Assembly: GCF_031846325.1 (NCBI RefSeq)
Contig: NZ_JAVRHZ010000002.1
Span: forward strand, 1-64,000
From: Patiriisocius_A hiemis
Lineage (GTDB): Bacteria; Bacteroidota; Bacteroidia; Flavobacteriales; Flavobacteriaceae
Direction: 5' to 3'
DNA: 64,000 bases
Numbering within the stretch: the stretch's first letter is position 1; each line of letters opens with the position of its first letter. A program made the position numbers and the translations under genes. The notes under the pieces were generated by a model. The model ran no database searches. It had not been told where the DNA came from and saw nothing but the letters and a program-made list of their open reading frames with translations. Shown one piece after another: positions 55,801 through 63,622 of this stretch.

Positions 55801-55953
55801 TGTTGTAGAAGACGCCTCTAACGTTTCTTTATCGCCCAAAAATTCATCTGTTGGGATGGGTTCTACAAACTCATTTTGTTGTAGCGTCTCAACAATAGAG
55901 CTGTTTTCGTTTAGCTCTTCAACACTTTTCCAGTATTTCTTGTTTGATGCCAT
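52879..55953 (-). CDS. actB: Alternative Complex III subunit ActB (molybdopterin-like and Fe-S domains)
   Basis: This 1024-residue protein has a Tat-type signal internal to the N-terminus ('TTRRDFLKYVGFTTAAAAAAA', with Cys as possible lipid site in 'ACEGP'), a large molybdopterin-oxidoreductase-like domain (about residues 90-700) that in known complexes holds no molybdenum, and an Fe-S domain with four cysteine clusters: 'CTGCGACVIACNAEN' (about 763), 'CQHCNHAPCETVCP', 'RYCANNCPYKVRRF' and 'CSMCIQM' with 'CSAAC'. These form a wire from quinol to the heme subunits. It follows actA and precedes actC. Confidence 0.95.
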   Translation of the reverse strand: MASNKKYWKSVEELNENSSIVETLQQNEFVEPIPTDEFLGDKETLEASSTTRRDFLKYVGFTTAAAAAAACEGPVIKSIPYVVAPDEIVPGVANYYASTIADGFDFANVLVKTREGRPIKIERNDLSKTGGVNARVHASVLSLYDNNRLKAPLVDGAEVTWEEFDTKVAQKMNEMTGKDIVLLTQTFASPSTSKLIKEFTAKYPNVRHVVYDTVSSSEALEAFQSTYGVRGLADYDFSKAEVIVSVGADFLGDWQGGGYEGGYAKGRVPKKGKMSRHVQFEANMTLSGANADKRVPVTPSQQLQIVKALTGNGSTSGLSEKVAEAVNNAKAQLRNAGANGVLVTGCPDVSVQKMVLAYNQGVASKAMDAAKPRMTRQGNAAQVASVMNGILSGTVKGIITVGVDPVYSFPAKGLKEAYKNLEMSMAFSMKKDATASVSQLVAATPHYLESWGDAQIKKGTFSLMQPTIRPLFNTRQFQDSLLQWTGNSKKYYDYIKETWSTVLGGASWNKTLEAGVFESTADVSVEEVTASGEDSMESMTSNGAFAATSQNGGLELTLYTKTGLGDGQQANNPWLQELPDPITRTTWDNYLTISKADAEAYGLENYNVANGALNGSKVHVKMGDVTIENVPVLIQPGQAKGSVGLALGYGKTAAIQEQMQTGVNAYALYQNFSSVQNVSIEKASGADHEFACIQLQNTMMGRDIIRETTLEIFNTKDVEHWNPMPMVSKDHQEIPVTSEDADLWEPFDRSVGHHFNLSIDLNACTGCGACVIACNAENNVPVVGKQEMRKSRNMHWLRIDRYYSSEDSFDSDLAKKEGFSGLTGDNGSLGGFGELEDPAANPQVAFQPVMCQHCNHAPCETVCPVAATSHGRQGQNHMAYNRCVGTRYCANNCPYKVRRFNWFLYNENDEFDYHMNNDLGRMVLNPDVVVRSRGVMEKCSMCIQMTQKTILDAKRDGRAVKPNEFKTACSAACDSGALVFGDINDHDSDIYTSKNDNRMYHLLEAVGTEPNVFYKTKVRNTKEV

Positions 55954-56020
55954 AGTATATAGTACTTGTTATCTTTTATTTATTGTTCTTCAGAAAAACT
56001 GAAGAAGAAAAATCTAATTA

Positions 56021-57346
56021 TTAATAGTGACATTTACCACATTCCAGTCCACCCATTTGAGCAGCTGTTAATTGATCCACTCCATATTTCTTAGAAAGCT
56101 CATCATGGATTTTCTTGTAGTAATCGTTTCCTTGTAAATTTACATTAGTCTCTCTGTGACAGTTTATACACCATCCCATTGTAAGCGGAGAATACTGATA
56201 CATAATCTCCATTTCTTCTACAGGACCGTGACATTTCTGACATTCAACCCCTGCAACAGTTACGTGTTGTGAATGATTAAAGTATGCAAAGTCAGGTAAG
56301 TTATGAATACGCACCCACTTTACAGGTTTTTCTTCTCCTGTGTAAGATTGTGTTGTTTCATCCCAACCAACTGCCTCATATAACTTTTTAATTTCTTTAT
56401 TGTAATCTACACCGTATTCGTTTTGTCCTTCTGCGTAGGTATCTTCAGAAACCTCCGCAATGTTTTTGTGACAGTTCATACAAACATTAAGAGAAGGAAT
56501 ACCTGAATGCTTACTCTTTCTTGCTGAAGAGTGACAGTACTTACAGTCTATTTGATTTAAGCCAGCGTGAATTCTATGCGAATAATGAATAGGCTGTACT
56601 GGAGCATACCCTTGGTCTACACCCACTTGCATAAAATACCCATACATGAAATATCCTGAAGCAAGTAATAAGAAAATTGCTGTCACGAATACCATAAATT
56701 GATTTTCCACAAAAGCCTTCCAGATAGGCGTTCTTTTCTCTTTAGGAGCATACTCAACACCATTAGCAGCAGCAATCTTTTTAAGTGTTCCATTTACTAA
56801 GAACAACATAATTACAAGTAAAGCAAAGATTACCGCAAGACCTCCAAGAATAATATTGCTCGAAACACCTGAACCACCATCAGTTCCGCCCTCACCATCA
56901 ACAGTTGCTACTGCAGGTTCAGGCTTAGCGGTATAGGTATATGCAATTATATTATCTATATCCTCATTAGTCAACGCAGGGAAAGCCTGCATAACAGACT
57001 TATTATATTCTTCAAAAATGGCATTTGCACGTGCATCTCCACTAGCTATAAGCTCTGAACTATTTTTTATCCATTTATAAAGCCATTCTTTTTCATATTT
57101 GTCGCCTACACCAAATAAAGCAGGACCAGTAGCTCTCTTATATAGCTTATGACAAGCAGCACAGTTTGCTTTAAAAAGTTTCTCTCCAACAGCAGCATCT
57201 CCACCATTACTAGTTGCTGGTGCAGTTTCTTCGGCTGGTGTTTCTGTTGCGTCCTGCGCAAAAGAGGTAGTTGAAAAAGTGAGTACTAATGCCAATAATA
57301 GATATGGCAGCTTTGTGGATAGATTTCGGTAAATTACCTTTTTCAT
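56021..57346 (-). CDS. actA: Alternative Complex III multiheme cytochrome c subunit ActA
   Basis: This 441-residue protein has a signal peptide (ending 'STTSFAQ'), an N-terminal monoheme domain ('CAACHK', about residue 60), a membrane helix (about 165-185), another helix (about 213-235) and a C-terminal multiheme domain. In all I count six CxxCH motifs: CAACH, CKYCH, CMNCH, CQKCH, CINCH and CGKCH. Pentaheme ActA with an extra fused cytochrome c domain fits the Bacteroidota form. It is the first gene of the act-cox operon. Confidence 0.94.
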   Translation of the reverse strand: MKKVIYRNLSTKLPYLLLALVLTFSTTSFAQDATETPAEETAPATSNGGDAAVGEKLFKANCAACHKLYKRATGPALFGVGDKYEKEWLYKWIKNSSELIASGDARANAIFEEYNKSVMQAFPALTNEDIDNIIAYTYTAKPEPAVATVDGEGGTDGGSGVSSNIILGGLAVIFALLVIMLFLVNGTLKKIAAANGVEYAPKEKRTPIWKAFVENQFMVFVTAIFLLLASGYFMYGYFMQVGVDQGYAPVQPIHYSHRIHAGLNQIDCKYCHSSARKSKHSGIPSLNVCMNCHKNIAEVSEDTYAEGQNEYGVDYNKEIKKLYEAVGWDETTQSYTGEEKPVKWVRIHNLPDFAYFNHSQHVTVAGVECQKCHGPVEEMEIMYQYSPLTMGWCINCHRETNVNLQGNDYYKKIHDELSKKYGVDQLTAAQMGGLECGKCHY

Positions 57347-57440
57347 ACTAATGGTTAATTATTGTCCATAGTTTTGGCATGTAATTAGTTACAAAATGCT
57401 ATATAAAAACAGCAAAAAACACATGCCTCAAATAACAGCA

Positions 57441-57448
57441 CAAAAGTA
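57441..57448 (-). promoter_or_regulatory. -7 promoter element for the act-cox operon
   Basis: The minus strand reads TACTTTTG, matching TAnnTTTG, giving a leader of about 88 bases before actA. No -33 TTG was found at the usual distance. Confidence 0.4.
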
Positions 57449-57546
57449 CGGCATACAATCGATTTTAGAAATGCTAATAAAGTGTTAATCGCTAATTTAT
57501 ATTAGTTCTAAATAATAAATTTACCTGTTTAAAAGTTATTATCATT

Positions 57547-57554
57547 TACATTTG
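57547..57554 (+). promoter_or_regulatory. -7 promoter element for the SPOR gene
   Basis: TACATTTG matches TAnnTTTG and predicts a start near 57561, about 12 bases before ATG 57573. It overlaps and so excludes the earlier possible start at 57552. Confidence 0.55.
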
Positions 57555-57572
57555 CAACACAAAGCTATTTTT

Positions 57573-57962
57573 ATGAAGTTTAGAAACGTTTTTAATTTAC
57601 TAATAATCAGTTTTTTACTATTAGTCACAACTCATACTGCTGATGCACAAGAAGGAAGTGTTACAATAAATCAGGATTCAAAAATCCCAAAACTATTAAC
57701 ACTCAAAAAATCTTTAGAGAAGGATAATAAATTGACTGATGGATACACAATCCAATTGTATTATGGTGAGTTAAATAAAGCCAATAGCGTAATAAGAAAA
57801 TACAGAGGCATTTACGGTGCTTGGCCTGCTTCTATAGAATATGAAACGCCTAATTACAAGGTTTGGGTTGGTAGTTTTGCAACACGACTTGAAGCAGATA
57901 GAGCACTTGTAGAAATACAGGATAATTTTTCTTCTGCATTTATTTTAAAGCCCAATAAGTAA
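57573..57962 (+). CDS. Exported SPOR-domain protein
   Basis: This 129-residue protein has a signal peptide (MKFRNVFNLLIISFLLLVTT, ending near 'TADAQ') and a C-terminal SPOR domain (about residues 60-127) with 'DGYTIQLYYGELNKANSVI' and 'YKVWVGSFATRLEADRALVEI'. SPOR domains bind denuded peptidoglycan strands, often at division sites. The protein is therefore probably periplasmic and linked to the cell wall. The start is fixed by the signal peptide and the promoter. It is divergent from actA. Confidence 0.88.
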   Translation: MKFRNVFNLLIISFLLLVTTHTADAQEGSVTINQDSKIPKLLTLKKSLEKDNKLTDGYTIQLYYGELNKANSVIRKYRGIYGAWPASIEYETPNYKVWVGSFATRLEADRALVEIQDNFSSAFILKPNK

Positions 57963-58056
57963 TTCTAGCTAGATTAAAATTTCAGTATAGATTTATTCTC
58001 AATACAGTTCAAAATGGAAATTTAAACCATTCGAATTGACGAAAATATTATAAATA

Positions 58057-58092
58057 AAAAAGCCTTCAATTTATATAAATTGAAGGCTTTTT
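58057..58092. terminator. Bidirectional terminator between the SPOR gene and infB
   Basis: A 36-base perfect palindrome (half site AAAAAGCCTTCAATTTAT) carries A and T runs at its ends. It lies between converging genes, 30 bases after the infB stop and 94 bases after the SPOR gene stop. Confidence 0.8.
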
Positions 58093-58122
58093 ACTGCTTT
58101 CTTTTATTGAAAAACTAAAACC

Positions 58123-60876
58123 TTATTTCAGTTTTTTCTTAACAGCTACTTCTTGGAAGGCTTCAATAATATCACCTTCTTGTATATCATTATAGTTTTT
58201 AATTTGTATACCACAATCATATCCTTTAGAGACTTCTTTTACATCATCTTTAAATCGTTTAAGCGATTCTAACTCTCCTGTAAATACTACGACTCCCTCT
58301 CGTATAAGACGGATTCCAGAGTTTCTAAAGATCTTACCACTCATCACCATACAACCTGCAATAGTTCCAATTTTAGAGATTTTAAAAGTTTCTCTAATTT
58401 CTGCAGTACCTGTTACCTCTTCTTTCATTTCAGGAGACAACATTCCTTCCATTGCATCTTTAAGGTCGTTAATTGCATCATAGATAATTGAGTATGTTCT
58501 GATGTCAATTTCTTCTTTATCTGCTATTTGACGAGCATTCCCCATTGGGCGTACGTTAAATCCAATAATAACTGCATCTGAAGCTGAAGCCAATAACACA
58601 TCACTTTCTGTAATAGGTCCAACTGCTTTGTGAATTATATTTACTTGAATTTCTTCAGTAGAAAGTTTTTGGAAACTATCTGTTAATGCCTCAACAGATC
58701 CATCCACGTCTCCTTTAAGAATAATGTTTAATTCTTTAAATTCTCCAAGTGCAATACGTCGTCCAATTTCATCAAGGGTAATATGTCGTTGTGTTCTTAC
58801 AGATTGTTCACGTTGTAATTGTGTACGGCGACTTGCAATATCTTTTGCTTCACGCTCATCGTTAAACACATTAAACTTATCTCCTGCTTGTGGTGCCCCA
58901 TCCAATCCTAAAATAGAAACAGGAGTTGAAGGGCCAGCTTTTTTAATTTTCTTTCCTCGCTCATCGTGCATTGCTTTTACTTTACCACTATGCTGACCAG
59001 CTAATACATAATCCCCAATCTTTAAAGTTCCTCCTTGTACTAATATTGTGGAAACATACCCACGACCTTTGTCTAAGAAAGCTTCTACAACAGTACCTGT
59101 CGCTAACTTATCTGGATTAGCTTTAAGCTCTAATAATTCTGCTTCAAGTAATACTTTTTCAAGTAACTCATTTACTCCTTGTCCTGTCTTTGCAGAGATA
59201 TCATGCGATTGGATTTTACCTCCCCAGTCCTCAACAAGAAGATTCATACTTGCTAAACCTTCTTTAATTTTGTCTGGATTTGCTGTAGGCTTATCTATTT
59301 TATTAATTGCAAAAACAATAGGTACTCCTGCAGCTTGAGCATGCGAGATTGCTTCTTTTGTTTGTGGCATAATATCATCATCTGCAGCCACTACAATAAT
59401 TGCTAAGTCTGTTACTTGTGCTCCTCTAGCACGCATCGCCGTAAAGGCTTCGTGACCAGGTGTATCTAAGAAGGCAATTTTTTGACCATTTTCTAACTCT
59501 ACACCATAGGCGCCAATGTGCTGTGTGATTCCTCCCGATTCTCCAGCAATTACATTCTCTTCACGAATATGATCCAGTAAAGATGTTTTACCATGATCTA
59601 CGTGCCCCATAACAGTTACGATAGGTGCTCTTGCCTCTAAGTCTTCTGGGTTATCTTCTTCTACTTGTATAGACTCTTCAATGTCTGCTGTTACAAACTC
59701 TACTTCATATCCAAACTCATCTGCAACAATCGAGAGTGTTTCAGCATCAAGACGTTGGTTCATCGTAACCATCATTCCTAGCGACATACATGCCGAAATA
59801 ATATCGGTCACGGGAACATTCATCATAGTTGCAACCTCACTTACAGTAACAAACTCTGTAACTTTAAGTAGCTTACTAGCTGCTTCCTGTTGTGCAAGTT
59901 CATCCTCTGTTTTTTGACGGTGACTATCTCGTTTCTCTCTACGATATTTTGCTCCTTTACCTTTACTAGATTTACCTTGCAGTTTCTCTAGAGTTTCACG
60001 TACTTGCTTTTGTACTTCTTCTTCACTAGGCTCTTCCTTAGGAACATTTGAGCGCCCTCTTCCTTTGTTTTGACCTCTGTAATTGTTTCCGCCAGCATTT
60101 CCTTTTACAGGACCTTTACTTATACGGCGTCTTCTACTTTTACGTTCAGGTTTCTTAGTGTCTTTCTTTTCTGTTTTCTTCTTTTCAGGTTTTTTAAACT
60201 GAGTTAAATCAATTTTTTTACCTGTAAAATTAGGGCCATCTAGTTTTTTATAATTGGTTTCAACAATATCACTTTCTGCCTTAGTTTCTTCTTTAGGCTC
60301 CTCTGAGCTTTCTTTTGGAGAAGCTTTAGCAACTGGCTTTTCTTCTTTTTTAGGTTCTTCTTTAGGCTCTTCAGCTTTCTTTTTTGGTTTTGCAGCCTTA
60401 GCCTCTTTCTTTACTTCTTTCTTAGGAGCTTCTTTTTTAGCTACCGGTTCTTCCTTCTCTACTTCTTTTTCTTCTTTAGAAGTTTCTTCCTTAGTTTCTT
60501 CCTTAGTTTCTTTAGAAGGCTTTTTAGCGTCAAGATCTATTTTACCAACCTGTTTTGGACCGTCTAGTTTGGCTTCAGCTTTAACTACTTTGTTTGCTTC
60601 ACGTTGCTGTTTTTCTTCTAGCTCACGCTCACGCTCCAAACGAAGTTCTTCTTTTTCCTTACGTTTTTCTTCCCCAACTTCTTTGGACTCAATTTTTTTA
60701 GACTTATCGGTTTGAAATTCGTCAAAAAGTACTTGGTACTCTTCGTTAGAAATTTTGGTAGTAGGGCGCGCTTCTATCTCGAAACCTTTGGAACTTAAAA
60801 ATTCCACGGCACGATCCAGCGAGATATTAAACTCACGCAATACTTTGTTAAGCCTCATTTTTTTTGCTTCAGCCAT
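58123..60876 (-). CDS. infB: Translation initiation factor IF-2
   Basis: This 917-residue GTPase brings initiator tRNA to the ribosome. The start 'MAEAKKMRLNKVLREFNISLD' is an IF2 N-terminal domain, followed by a long Lys/Glu/Pro-rich low-complexity linker (about residues 65-320). The GTPase core has G1 'GHVDHGKTSLLD', G3 'DTPGHEAFTAMRARG' and G4 'AINKIDKP' (all within about 415-545), then domains II, III and IV ending 'GDIIEAFQEVAVKKKLK'. It is the third gene of the rimP-nusA-infB operon, separated from nusA by 57 bases. Confidence 0.97.
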   Translation of the reverse strand: MAEAKKMRLNKVLREFNISLDRAVEFLSSKGFEIEARPTTKISNEEYQVLFDEFQTDKSKKIESKEVGEEKRKEKEELRLERERELEEKQQREANKVVKAEAKLDGPKQVGKIDLDAKKPSKETKEETKEETSKEEKEVEKEEPVAKKEAPKKEVKKEAKAAKPKKKAEEPKEEPKKEEKPVAKASPKESSEEPKEETKAESDIVETNYKKLDGPNFTGKKIDLTQFKKPEKKKTEKKDTKKPERKSRRRRISKGPVKGNAGGNNYRGQNKGRGRSNVPKEEPSEEEVQKQVRETLEKLQGKSSKGKGAKYRREKRDSHRQKTEDELAQQEAASKLLKVTEFVTVSEVATMMNVPVTDIISACMSLGMMVTMNQRLDAETLSIVADEFGYEVEFVTADIEESIQVEEDNPEDLEARAPIVTVMGHVDHGKTSLLDHIREENVIAGESGGITQHIGAYGVELENGQKIAFLDTPGHEAFTAMRARGAQVTDLAIIVVAADDDIMPQTKEAISHAQAAGVPIVFAINKIDKPTANPDKIKEGLASMNLLVEDWGGKIQSHDISAKTGQGVNELLEKVLLEAELLELKANPDKLATGTVVEAFLDKGRGYVSTILVQGGTLKIGDYVLAGQHSGKVKAMHDERGKKIKKAGPSTPVSILGLDGAPQAGDKFNVFNDEREAKDIASRRTQLQREQSVRTQRHITLDEIGRRIALGEFKELNIILKGDVDGSVEALTDSFQKLSTEEIQVNIIHKAVGPITESDVLLASASDAVIIGFNVRPMGNARQIADKEEIDIRTYSIIYDAINDLKDAMEGMLSPEMKEEVTGTAEIRETFKISKIGTIAGCMVMSGKIFRNSGIRLIREGVVVFTGELESLKRFKDDVKEVSKGYDCGIQIKNYNDIQEGDIIEAFQEVAVKKKLK

Positions 60877-60933
60877 AAAATGCTTCTCTATTTTCTTTAT
60901 TGTAATATATGTTAAAGGTAGCTATTATACTAA

Positions 60934-62166
60934 CTACTCTTCAAATTCTTCTTTAAGGATATTAACAACCTCAACAACTGTTTCCTCTTCGAGGTCTGTT
61001 CGTTTTACCAAGTCGCTAATATCATGTTCTAAAACACTTTTTGCGGTGTCTAGTCCTATTTTTTTGAATTCGTCAATAATCCATTCTTCTATTTCATCAG
61101 AGAATTCTCTTAATTCAACATCTTCTTCTGCTCCTTCTCTTAATACATCAATTTCATATCCAGTAAGTTGCCCTGCTAGTCTAATGTTATGACCTCCACG
61201 ACCAATTGCTTTAGACACTTCTTCTGGCTTTAAAATAACCTCTGCACGTTTTGTCTCTTCATTTATTTTTATTGAAGTTACTCTTGCTGGGCTTAATGCT
61301 CTTGTAATAAACAACTGTAAATTATTAGTATAGTTTATTACGTCAATATTCTCGTTACCTAGTTCACGAACAATCCCATGAATTCTAGACCCTTTCATCC
61401 CAACACATGCTCCAACAGGATCAATACGATCATCATAAGAATCAACCGCTACTTTTGCTTTTTCTCCAGGAATACGAACTACTTTTTTTACATTTATTAG
61501 TCCATCAAAAACTTCAGGAATTTCTTGCTCAAATAGTTTTTCTAAGAACAATGGATTAGCACGAGACATAATAATTGTTGGCTTGTTTCCTTTAAGCTCA
61601 ACCGACTCAATAACTCCTCTTACGTTATCTCCTTTTCTGAAAAAATCTGAAGGAATTTGCTTGTCTTTTGGTAAAATAATTTCGTTCCCTTCATCATCTA
61701 ATAATATGACAGCTCTATGGCGAATGTGATGCACCTCTGCGGTGTAAATATCACCTTCCATATCCTTAAACTGCTTATAAATTATAGTATTATCGTGTTC
61801 ATGTATTTTTGAAATTAGATTTTGGCGTAACGCTAAAATAGAACGACGTCCTAAATCTATTAACTTTACTTCTTCAGAAACATCTTCTCCAACCTCAAAG
61901 TCATCTTCTATTTTACGGGCTTCTGATAATGAGATTTCTTCGTTAGGTTCCTCTACCTCGCCATCTGCAACAACAACACGATTTCTCCAAATCTCTAAAT
62001 CTCCCTTGTCTGGGTTTACAATTATATCAAAGTTATCATCACTACCATATTTTTTCTTTAGGGCACTTCTAAAAACTTCTTCCAGTATCGCCATAAGCGT
62101 TACTCTGTCAATTTGCTTATCGTCTTTAAATTCTGAAAAAGAATCGATTAACGCTAAATTTTCCAT
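60934..62166 (-). CDS. nusA: Transcription termination/antitermination factor NusA
   Basis: This 410-residue protein modulates RNA polymerase pausing and intrinsic termination. Domains: N-terminal polymerase-binding domain (about 1-125), S1 (about 133-200), KH1 and KH2 (about 205-350, with 'KVAVDSYDDRIDPVGACVGMKGSRI' and 'SKAIGRGGHNIRLAGQLTGY') and a short acidic C-terminal segment ('EEWIIDEFKKIGLDTAKSVL'). The two C-terminal acidic repeats of E. coli NusA are not both present, which is usual in Bacteroidota. It lies nine bases after rimP. Confidence 0.97.
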   Translation of the reverse strand: MENLALIDSFSEFKDDKQIDRVTLMAILEEVFRSALKKKYGSDDNFDIIVNPDKGDLEIWRNRVVVADGEVEEPNEEISLSEARKIEDDFEVGEDVSEEVKLIDLGRRSILALRQNLISKIHEHDNTIIYKQFKDMEGDIYTAEVHHIRHRAVILLDDEGNEIILPKDKQIPSDFFRKGDNVRGVIESVELKGNKPTIIMSRANPLFLEKLFEQEIPEVFDGLINVKKVVRIPGEKAKVAVDSYDDRIDPVGACVGMKGSRIHGIVRELGNENIDVINYTNNLQLFITRALSPARVTSIKINEETKRAEVILKPEEVSKAIGRGGHNIRLAGQLTGYEIDVLREGAEEDVELREFSDEIEEWIIDEFKKIGLDTAKSVLEHDISDLVKRTDLEEETVVEVVNILKEEFEE

Positions 62167-62175
62167 GTCATTCTT

Positions 62176-62640
62176 CTAATTAAATGTTACCATAACTTTT
62201 GCTTCTACAATCTCTTTATAAGGTAAAACAGCTTCTTTTTGTACTGTTACTTTTCCTTTACCTACAGGTTTGGGTTCTCTTGTTTTCCATTTAAGGGTAA
62301 CCGCCTCTTCATCTACATTGGTCAACTCTCCTTCTACAGTTTTACCTGCTTCAGTCTTTACTTTAAGCTTTCTCCCTACATTTTTTTTGTATTGTCTAGA
62401 AAGCACTAAAGGCTCTGAAACCCCAGCAGACATAACCTCTAAAGAAAAGTCTTGCTCCTCTCTATCTAGGTTATGCTCAATAGCTCTACTAATTGCTATG
62501 CAATCTTCTACTTTAACACCTTTATCTCCATCTATGGTTACTCTAATTTGATTGGTTTCAGTAATACTTAAATCAATCAAAAAAAGTGATGGGTGTTCTT
62601 TTAGCGCTTTAGAAAGCAAATTTTCTACCTTTTCCTGCAT
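62176..62640 (-). CDS. rimP: Ribosome maturation factor RimP
   Basis: This 154-residue protein helps 30S subunit maturation. It has the N-terminal RimP domain with 'VTIDGDKGVKVEDCIAISRAIE' (read as two parts, about residues 32-54) and 'FSLEVMSAGVSEPL', and a C-terminal SH3-like domain ('VGRKLKVKTEAGKTVEGELT'). It is the first gene of the operon with nusA and infB, an order conserved across bacteria. A terminator-like hairpin lies in its leader. Confidence 0.95.
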   Translation of the reverse strand: MQEKVENLLSKALKEHPSLFLIDLSITETNQIRVTIDGDKGVKVEDCIAISRAIEHNLDREEQDFSLEVMSAGVSEPLVLSRQYKKNVGRKLKVKTEAGKTVEGELTNVDEEAVTLKWKTREPKPVGKGKVTVQKEAVLPYKEIVEAKVMVTFN

Positions 62641-62652
62641 TACTTTTTGGCT

Positions 62653-62680
62653 ATAAAAAGAGGGGACTTTTCGTCCCCTC
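62653..62680 (-). promoter_or_regulatory. Attenuator-like hairpin in the rimP-nusA-infB leader
   Basis: A perfect eight-base GC-rich stem (GAGGGGAC 62660-62667 with GTCCCCTC 62673-62680) is followed on the minus strand by TTTTTATAG, 19 bases before the rimP ATG. Its form is that of an intrinsic terminator in the 5' leader. Confidence 0.6.
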
Positions 62681-62704
62681 CCTTTGTGCGTCTTAAATTC
62701 GGTG

Positions 62705-62712
62705 CAAATATA
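62705..62712 (-). promoter_or_regulatory. -7 promoter element for rimP-nusA-infB
   Basis: The minus strand reads TATATTTG, a perfect -7 match. The predicted start near 62698 gives a leader of about 58 bases that contains the hairpin. The -33 region is a T-run without TTG. Confidence 0.5.
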
Positions 62713-62739
62713 TCACATTTTTTAGGATAAAAAAAACTG

Positions 62740-62769
62740 TTGCACAGCGATTTATTTTTCGTACCTTAA
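62740..62769 (+). promoter_or_regulatory. Possible promoter of the universal stress protein gene
   Basis: TTG at 62740-62742 is followed after 19 bases by TACCTTAA at 62762-62769, a partial match to TAnnTTTG. It is 32 bases before the ATG. Confidence 0.3.
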
Positions 62770-62800
62770 TGCTACTTTATTTTAATCAAACCAAACACTT

Positions 62801-63622
62801 ATGGATCGCATTTTAGTACCAACAGATTTTTCCCCTCAAGCAGAAAACGCATTAAAAGTTGCTGCTCAAATTGCCAAGAGAAATAGTAGTGAAATTTATC
62901 TTGAACATTCCCTTAATCTACCTACACACATTAATGAAACTGCAAAAAGAGGGCCTATGCCAGAGTCCCTCGCATTTGTAAAACTTGCAGAGGAAAAGTT
63001 TGAAGAAATATTAAAGAAACCCTACTTAGCAGAAGTTGCTGTTAAAACTGCTGTAGGCCATAGTGAAATCTACGAAGACATAAATCAAACTGTTAAAGAA
63101 AAAGACATAAACCTTATCGTTATGGGTTCTCATGGCGCAAGCGGGTTTAAGCAAATGTTTATAGGTAGTAATGCAGAAAAAGTTGTAAGAACAGCTTCCA
63201 TACCTGTTTTGGTGATTAAAAACGAGCATCCAAATTTTGAGGTGAATGATTTTGTATATGCTTCAGATTTTTCAGATGAAAATATTCCAAGTTTCAAAAA
63301 AGCTAGAGATTTTGCTGAAGCCATTGGCGCCACTCTTAATTTACTTCATGTAAATACGCCTAGTGGCTTTAAAACTTCTGAAGACGCCAACAAACTTATG
63401 CATCAGTTTTTAAACAAAACAAAAACTAATAGCGCTGAGCTTCATATCTATAACGACCTAAGTGTTGAAAAAGGAATACTCAACTTTGCCAAAAACAATA
63501 AAATGCAATTAATAGGCATGAGTACGCACGGTAGAAAAGGGTTGGCGCACTTTTTTAACGGAAGTATTAGTGAAGATTTAGTTAATCACGCCAATATGCC
63601 CGTAATTACTTTTAAAATATAA
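62801..63622 (+). CDS. Tandem-domain universal stress protein
   Basis: This 273-residue cytoplasmic protein has two UspA domains (about residues 1-145 and 150-273). The first opens 'MDRILVPTDFSPQAENALKVA' and has the nucleotide-binding loop 'GSHGASGFKQMFIGSNAEKV' (GxxG-9x-GS). The second has the related 'STHGRKGLAHFFNGSISEDL'. Both look able to bind ATP. Such proteins respond to starvation and envelope stress; the exact trigger is unknown. Its stop overlaps the next ATG by one base (TAATG), so the following lipoprotein is coupled to it. Confidence 0.93.
   Translation: MDRILVPTDFSPQAENALKVAAQIAKRNSSEIYLEHSLNLPTHINETAKRGPMPESLAFVKLAEEKFEEILKKPYLAEVAVKTAVGHSEIYEDINQTVKEKDINLIVMGSHGASGFKQMFIGSNAEKVVRTASIPVLVIKNEHPNFEVNDFVYASDFSDENIPSFKKARDFAEAIGATLNLLHVNTPSGFKTSEDANKLMHQFLNKTKTNSAELHIYNDLSVEKGILNFAKNNKMQLIGMSTHGRKGLAHFFNGSISEDLVNHANMPVITFKI

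Noticed and set aside
60254..60715. Plus-strand Ser-rich frame opposite infB
   Set aside because: It mirrors the Lys/Glu-rich linker of IF-2 and has no recognisable features.
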